The position numbers and the translations under genes were made by a program. Shown piece by piece: positions 59,291 to 64,000 of a stretch of DNA of 64,000 bases. The notes below the pieces were generated by a model, which saw only the letters and a program-made list of their open reading frames with translations, searched no databases and was not told the origin of the DNA. The stretch comes from Riptortus pedestris. Taxonomy: Eukaryota; Arthropoda; Insecta; Hemiptera; Alydidae. Position 1 is the stretch's first letter; every line of letters begins with the position of its first letter. The stretch is taken from NCBI GenBank assembly GCA_019009955.1, contig CM032230.1:20460001-20524000 (forward strand), in the 5' to 3' direction.

Positions 59291-59636
59291 TTTAATGAAG
59301 TCATCTTGTCCTGTTACAGCATGAAGGGAATCGTTAAGCAGTCCCTGACAGAGTGAAGAACTTAAGATCCATATTTAAGCAGTGTGATAGTTTAACTGTT
59401 GAAGCTATTTTACTGAAATAGATCAGGAGCATTGTGTTAGAGCTATAAGGCAACAAATACTTTCATTTTATTCCAGTTGAATCAAGGGGCAACTATTATT
59501 CTCTAACAATATGCCATATAGGCCATCTATAAAAACTTCTTGGAAAAATCAATAAGTTTATTGAATTGCCACAGTAACAAAGCTAAGGAAGCAAAATTCA
59601 TTTCATATAATATGGCTGGGTGAGTGAGCGAGTGAG

Positions 59637-59894
59637 TACGATAGAGAATAAATGTATATAACAATATTTATAGTACATTTAATTTTCAATATGATTGATT
59701 CTATACAATTTTTCGATTCGACTATATTAACAAAGATATTTCAAATTTTCAAAATTCTTCCCCTCTAAACCTCCCTCCCGTTGTTCGATATCAGCCGTTA
59801 TCAAACATAATCTTTAGTTTTGTATGAAAGGCTTATATATTGAGTTTATTAATGATAAAACAATAATTGTGATCGCTAGAGCGATAACAGACAA

Positions 59895-59944
<50 letters not shown>

Positions 59945-60045
59945 TCATCATCTCCTAGGTAGGATCAATGGACATTTGAAAATAATTTCGAAAGTCACGT
60001 CATGAGTACGACACGACCTCAATAGCTGATTTCCTGAAATCTGCT
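59637..60045 (+). mobile_element. MBR copy, (CA)n instead of (TA)n
   Basis: AATAAATGTATATAACAATA to TTTCCTGAAATCTGCT; the microsatellite is mostly CA (59897-59932) with a short TA end. Flank AAAGGG. Confidence 0.85.
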
Positions 60046-60059
60046 AAAGGGAAAAATAA

Positions 60060-60277
60060 AATTAATTATTAACACCCACATTGTGCTACTAAGGCTAATT
60101 AGAAACGGAAATTTACAGGTTACTATTTTCATGCCAGAGTAGGACTAAAGAATTTATTTAATGAGTTCATCGCTAAACAAATTCCTTATGTCCAGGTGAG
60201 AATCGAATTCATGACCAAACATTTACCAAGTGAGATTAAGACCAATGCCTTAACTCACATGGATAACATGATCCCCC
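60060..60277 (-). mobile_element. tRNA-derived SINE, full length
   Basis: The minus strand begins GGGGGATCATGTTATCCATG, GTGAGTTAAGGCATTGG, B-box-like GAATTCGATTCTC, tail GTGGGTGTTAATAATTAATT. 60278-61516 holds no recognised gene; the minus frame at 60841-61029 is not identified. Confidence 0.85.
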
Positions 60278-61516
60278 AATGATAAAAATTTAAAATAGTT
60301 TTCCATTATTAATAAGTTAAAATAGATAAATAAAAAAGACATTTATATAATACAAATTATAAAAATACCTCTCTAATAAACAAGCAGATGCATCTAATGC
60401 ACATTGGGTGTTAAAATAAATATGTAGAAATTTTTTTTTAATCATTCCTCCAAGAAGTCTAGTTTGCAGTCTGTTGAAAAGTCAACTCGCAATGATTCAA
60501 CCAAATTTTGAAGCGTTTGCCATGAATTTTCATTGTGCAATGTCTCTAATTCTTCTCAAAACCACTACTTTTAAACTGAGCAAACGTTTGCTCAGTTAGA
60601 GCATGCTCTCTTTAAACTACAAATAAAATTTGGCAGAGGCTTTCTTCATTTTAAAGTAATAAAGAAGAACCACTATTCTAGAAATGAAAATAAAAAATTT
60701 GTGAAGGGATACCCGGTTTGCCGATTTCCCTCAATGTAGCCCGCAGGGTTAAAACCACAAAGCCATACTAAACCTTACTATAAAGCTATTCATTGGCAAT
60801 AGCTCCCCTCCAAAGCGATGATACCATGAAGACTGTTTCATTATTTGCTACTTTTGTGCCAATCAGCTAGTGCTACTCCCCCCCCCCTCCACTTTGGAAA
60901 TCCCTTCTCTTTTTTGAAGATCAGTCCTAATGCATTCCTTGTTAGCCTCAGTACTAGCCTCTCTATAACAGAGATATTGCTGTCATGACTGATATAGATC
61001 TGTGTGCAAAATGTAGAGCCATGATACACCGAAATGGTGTTGTGCTAATTTTCATCAATGTGAACTGTATCCATATTTAGTCCTCATAAAAACACTTTGT
61101 CCGGTACAAAGTTAGATATATTTGATAAAGTAAAACAATTAGTTATTTACGTTTAACCAAATGACACACCAAAAACAAAGCCCTATGACAATAGCATTAC
61201 GTAGAGGAGGAATCATGTCATCAATTGGAAAACCCCACTAATAGTTCCATCTATGAGAAAATCAAACAAACTAATTCATGTGTCTAACACACACATATAT
61301 GGAATTGTAAAATTATTCAATTTTGTTAGAAATACTACTTTATTTAAAATCAAAGACAATTAAAGCTAATTTTTGTGAATGTTTATTATTTAAGTACTGA
61401 ATAAATGGTAAGTCACATAAATAATAGAATATCTATAAATGTTCATATTTTCTATAAGCAGTCTATTGCAAACATGAAAGAAGTACATTGCAAACATCAT
61501 ATTTTGACTCCTCTTT

Positions 61517-61634
61517 AGCAGATTTCCCTAAGGGGAAATCAGCTAGCTATTGAGGTCGTACTCGTGATGCGACTTTTGAAAAATTTCCTCAAATGTCCAT
61601 CAATCCTACCCAGATGACAAAAATGAGGTCCGTT

Positions 61635-61687
<53 letters not shown>

Positions 61688-61995
61688 TAATGCTCTAGCG
61701 GTCGCAATTTTTGTTAGATCGTTACCAAACTCCATATTTAAATATGGTTTTATGTAACTAGGAAGATCAAGTTTGTTAATGGGTGAAAACAGAGTGAAAA
61801 TTCAAAATATCTCTGTTACTATAAGTCGGATTGAGAAATTGTATAGAACCAATCTTATTGCAAATTAAATGATCTATAAATATTGTTCTATGCATATTTT
61901 CTGTATCATGAATAGTAACCAAGATATTTGCATTTTTCAGTTTACGGCCTTCAGTAAACCCCCATTTCTACTCGTGTTACATAAACAATACAATG
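61517..61995 (-). mobile_element. MBR copy, tail-truncated
   Basis: AGCAGATTTCCCTAAGGGGA, with AGCT duplicated in AGCTAGCTATTGAGG; (TA)n/(TG)n at 61639-61687; ends near TCGTGTTACATAAACAATAC. Confidence 0.85.
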
Positions 61996-62159
61996 GGGAT
62001 TCATGTCGGATGTAATATCGTCTGACCTGCAGGGACTGCAGGATCCTCCCGACAGCCCCCCCCCCCTCACATAGCCTTATTTGCTTTAAGGAAACTGGTC
62101 ACTTTATAATGTATGTAGGATGAAAACATTGTTGGCTACGCTTCCACTATAATAATTTA

Positions 62160-62205
62160 TTAAAAGAGCACTTATAATAATAATAATAATAATTATTATA
62201 TTGCA
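62160..62205. repeat. AAT trinucleotide microsatellite
   Basis: TAATAATAATAATAATAATT near 62174-62195. Confidence 0.7.
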
Positions 62206-62398
62206 CAGCACTATTCTCAAACATACCAATTTGAAAAGTTAACATATACCCTTGCTCCAAATATTCACCAAGAATAATTACATACACCAGTATTGGTATA
62301 TTCTCTCATCAAAAAAGACGGAAGGATTTAGTTATCAATTATGCACACTGCAAGACAAACAGCATAAAACTTGAAATTTCATTAATGTTAATAATTAC

Positions 62399-62540
62399 CT
62401 TTGTAAAAGATCCTGAAAAATGATTACAATTCTTATTCATAAGATGATAACGGTCACCTCGAAATTCCTTATCTAGTTCTTGAATTATTCTTTTGACATC
62501 TTGTTCAGTAAAGTCTGTATGGCCAATCAGAACAGACTGC
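62399..62540 (-). CDS. DESI2: DESI2-like (PPPDE) protein, internal exon with catalytic Cys
   Basis: This exon is 142 nt. Its first base completes a split codon, followed by 47 codons starting QSVLIGHTDF and ending FSGSFTK. It holds the second half of the PPPDE domain. The motif HLMNKNCNHF carries the catalytic cysteine of DeSI proteases (residue 38 of the exon); the partner histidine lies in an upstream exon not present here. Splice sites on the minus strand are ...ATCTATAG before 62540 and ACAAAG|GTAATT at 62399/62398. A second AG four bases further in (GGCAG) is an alternative acceptor. The next exon is at 57813, in phase, across a 4.6-kb intron. No N-terminal PPPDE exon (the part with the active-site His) could be found between 62.6 and 64 kb, so the gene starts outside the window. 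Confidence 0.93.
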
Positions 62541-62984
62541 CTATAGATATAAAAAAAGAAAATAAAGCTCAAAATTACTATACAAACTACAAAATATGAA
62601 AATTAATATAAATGTATATGGTAAATTATGATTTGAATAATGTTTAGGAAGAGTTGACAAATAAATAAGCAGGTAAGGAGAAACTCAAATATCTTTCAAC
62701 ACAATTGCGGAATAGAGCATTTACTGGTCAATGGATTACTGATCCATTGTGTCAGTAAATCAAATGAAATTATAAATTATTTACTGAAAAATTTTTCAAT
62801 GCAAAAAATAAAAAGTATGTGACATAGAGTCTGCTGCGTGTTGGAATGACTTACTGGTGATCTCACCTCACCTCTATTCTCCTGTAGGAAGCTTATGTAA
62901 AAAGTAAGTTTGTCATGAGATGTTCAGTAACTTAGTTATTCAAAGTAAATACTTCAATTACTTGAAGTAGAGGTTGCTGAAGGC

Positions 62985-63200
62985 TGAAAACAAGAAAAAA
63001 AATAACTCATTCAATATTCAAATTAAGTTTAAATGTATGGGACAACAATTGTAGAGCACTAAAAGTTTAGGAAGATTCATTATAAAATACTTTTTGATCC
63101 GACTCATAACAACTGAAATATTTTGAATTTTAGAGTTCCTTCATGTCCCAATTTCACCCGTTAATAAATATAATTTTCAGCATTGGAAGGACCAGTTAGA
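62985..63200 (+). mobile_element. MBR fragment, very diverged
   Basis: TTCAATATTCAAATTAAG, TTTTTGATCCGACTCATAAC, CCCAATTTCACCCGTTAATA. The rest of 62541-63780 has no recognised exon. Confidence 0.5.
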
Positions 63201-63779
63201 TATTGAATATGGTACTGATCATATAAAAATCAGAGAGAAAAGAAAGATTTTTATTATAATTGGTAATGAGAAATATGATAAAATAGCTGAAATTTTATTT
63301 GTCACTAGAAAATTCTCTCACATCAATGGGTTTTTTGGTGGGATTTGCAAAGAAACCAATAATGTTTTATTGAAATAGTAAATGACAGAAAAACTACTCT
63401 ACTTGAAGTTATAAAACAGAGAACCCTTCAAGGAGTTTGCATCATTTCCGATTATTGGAAAGGTGGTTTAATTTAGATAAAAGTAGTTTTAAGCATTTGA
63501 CCATGAATCAAAAATGTAATTTTGTGGACATAAAGAATTAGGCAATAGCCAAAAAAAAATCGGGTGAGTATAAAAAAAAAAGAGAGAACAGAAAGGAACC
63601 TTTTATTATTGTCTTTAATCAAATATATGTGAAAAACATAGATTAAAGAAGGTGCATATGTTGAATGACAAACAATTTTTATATAAGGTAATAATTAAAT
63701 TAAGTAAGCAAAAAGCAATATGCTTCAATTCCTTTTTTCTTATGAATTTATTTTGTATTAATATAAAAATAAATGTGTA

Positions 63780-63988
63780 TAGCCATGAGATTTAAGGCAT
63801 TGGGTCTTACATCTCGCTTAGTAAACCTAAAAAGTGATGGGTTCAATTTCCACCTGGGCAATAGGAATTATTTTAGTGATGAATTCAAATAAAATACTTG
63901 GTCCTACCTTGGCTAGAAAAGAGTACCTGTAGATGATAGCCTGTCCTCCATTAGCCATAGTAGCACAACGTGGGCGTTAATAAATAAC
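63780..63988 (+). mobile_element. tRNA-derived SINE
   Basis: CATGAGATTTAAGGCATTGG, B box GGTTCAATTTCC, body, CTTGGCTAGAAAAG, GATGATAGCCTGTCCTCC, tail GTGGGCGTTAATAAATAAC. Confidence 0.85.
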
Positions 63989-64000
63989 AGCTAACTTGAG

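Larger units (their letters stand above)
57814..62398 (-). other. Intron of the DESI2-like gene
   Basis: This intron joins the two exons in phase 0. It contains two MBR copies in opposite orientation (58965-59290 and 59637-60045), a SINE (60060-60277), and a third MBR copy (61517-61995). Two open frames inside are unrecognised: a plus-strand frame at 58066-58335 (89 codons, followed by a GTAAGT donor-like site near 58287) and a minus-strand frame at 58398-58601. Neither resembles a family I know. Confidence 0.85.

Noticed and set aside
888..61995. CRISPR-like array of evenly spaced palindromic repeats
   Set aside because: Copies are hundreds to thousands of bases apart, in both orientations, and are interspersed transposons in a eukaryotic genome.
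1..64000. A firm Helitron assignment for the MBR family
   Set aside because: The hairpin and CTAA end fit, but 6-8-bp flanking duplications at two copies argue against it, so the class is left open.

Overview
The window is strongly AT-rich, intron- and repeat-laden animal DNA, most likely from an arthropod and probably an insect. The evidence is a spliced DESI2-type gene, a tRNA-derived SINE family, a mariner transposase relic, Ty3/gypsy-like LTRs with an ATAT target duplication, and non-LTR fragments. Some repeat motifs recall hemipteran repeats, but I cannot fix the order. There is no prokaryotic operon structure, and almost every open frame is short and accidental.

Layout. At 0-42 kb there is a dense, nested transposon landscape. 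The dominant component is one repeat family, called MBR here (microsatellite-bearing repeat), with about 30 complete or partial copies of 0.3-1 kb. One end reads TCCGTCACGCAG (strand '+' in my entries starts here). The other end is a 20-bp palindrome followed by CTGCT. A (TA)n tract, sometimes with CA/TG, sits at one fixed internal site. Interleaved with it are at least ten SINE copies, a solo LTR (5296-5847) and a second reversed LTR (26730-27207), an inverted LTR-like pair with envelope-like relics (6.36-7.8 kb), a 95-bp tandem array (8.79-10.12 kb), a 70-bp tandem array (11.2-11.4 kb), a hairpin MITE with perfect 51-bp arms (12.0-12.2 kb), a mariner pseudogene (21.83-22.24 kb), a PWWP-domain (GLYR1/NDF-like) pseudogene (34.63-34.99 kb), and two non-LTR retrotransposon fragments (0.5 and 3.2 kb).

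At 37.1-41.6 kb there are diverged ~300-bp modules of another repeat that shares a sub-block with MBR. At 42-57.6 kb the sequence is very AT-rich and poor in recent insertions. Its notable structure is a head-to-head inverted array of ~70-75-bp units (47.08-48.17 kb), plus three copies of a further old repeat.

At 57.5-64 kb lie the last two recognisable coding exons of a DESI2/PPPDE desumoylase-type gene on the minus strand (62399-62540 and 57646-57813). A 4.6-kb intron loaded with MBR and SINE copies separates them, and polyadenylation signals follow soon after the stop. Upstream exons must lie beyond 64 kb. This is the only gene here I regard as functional.
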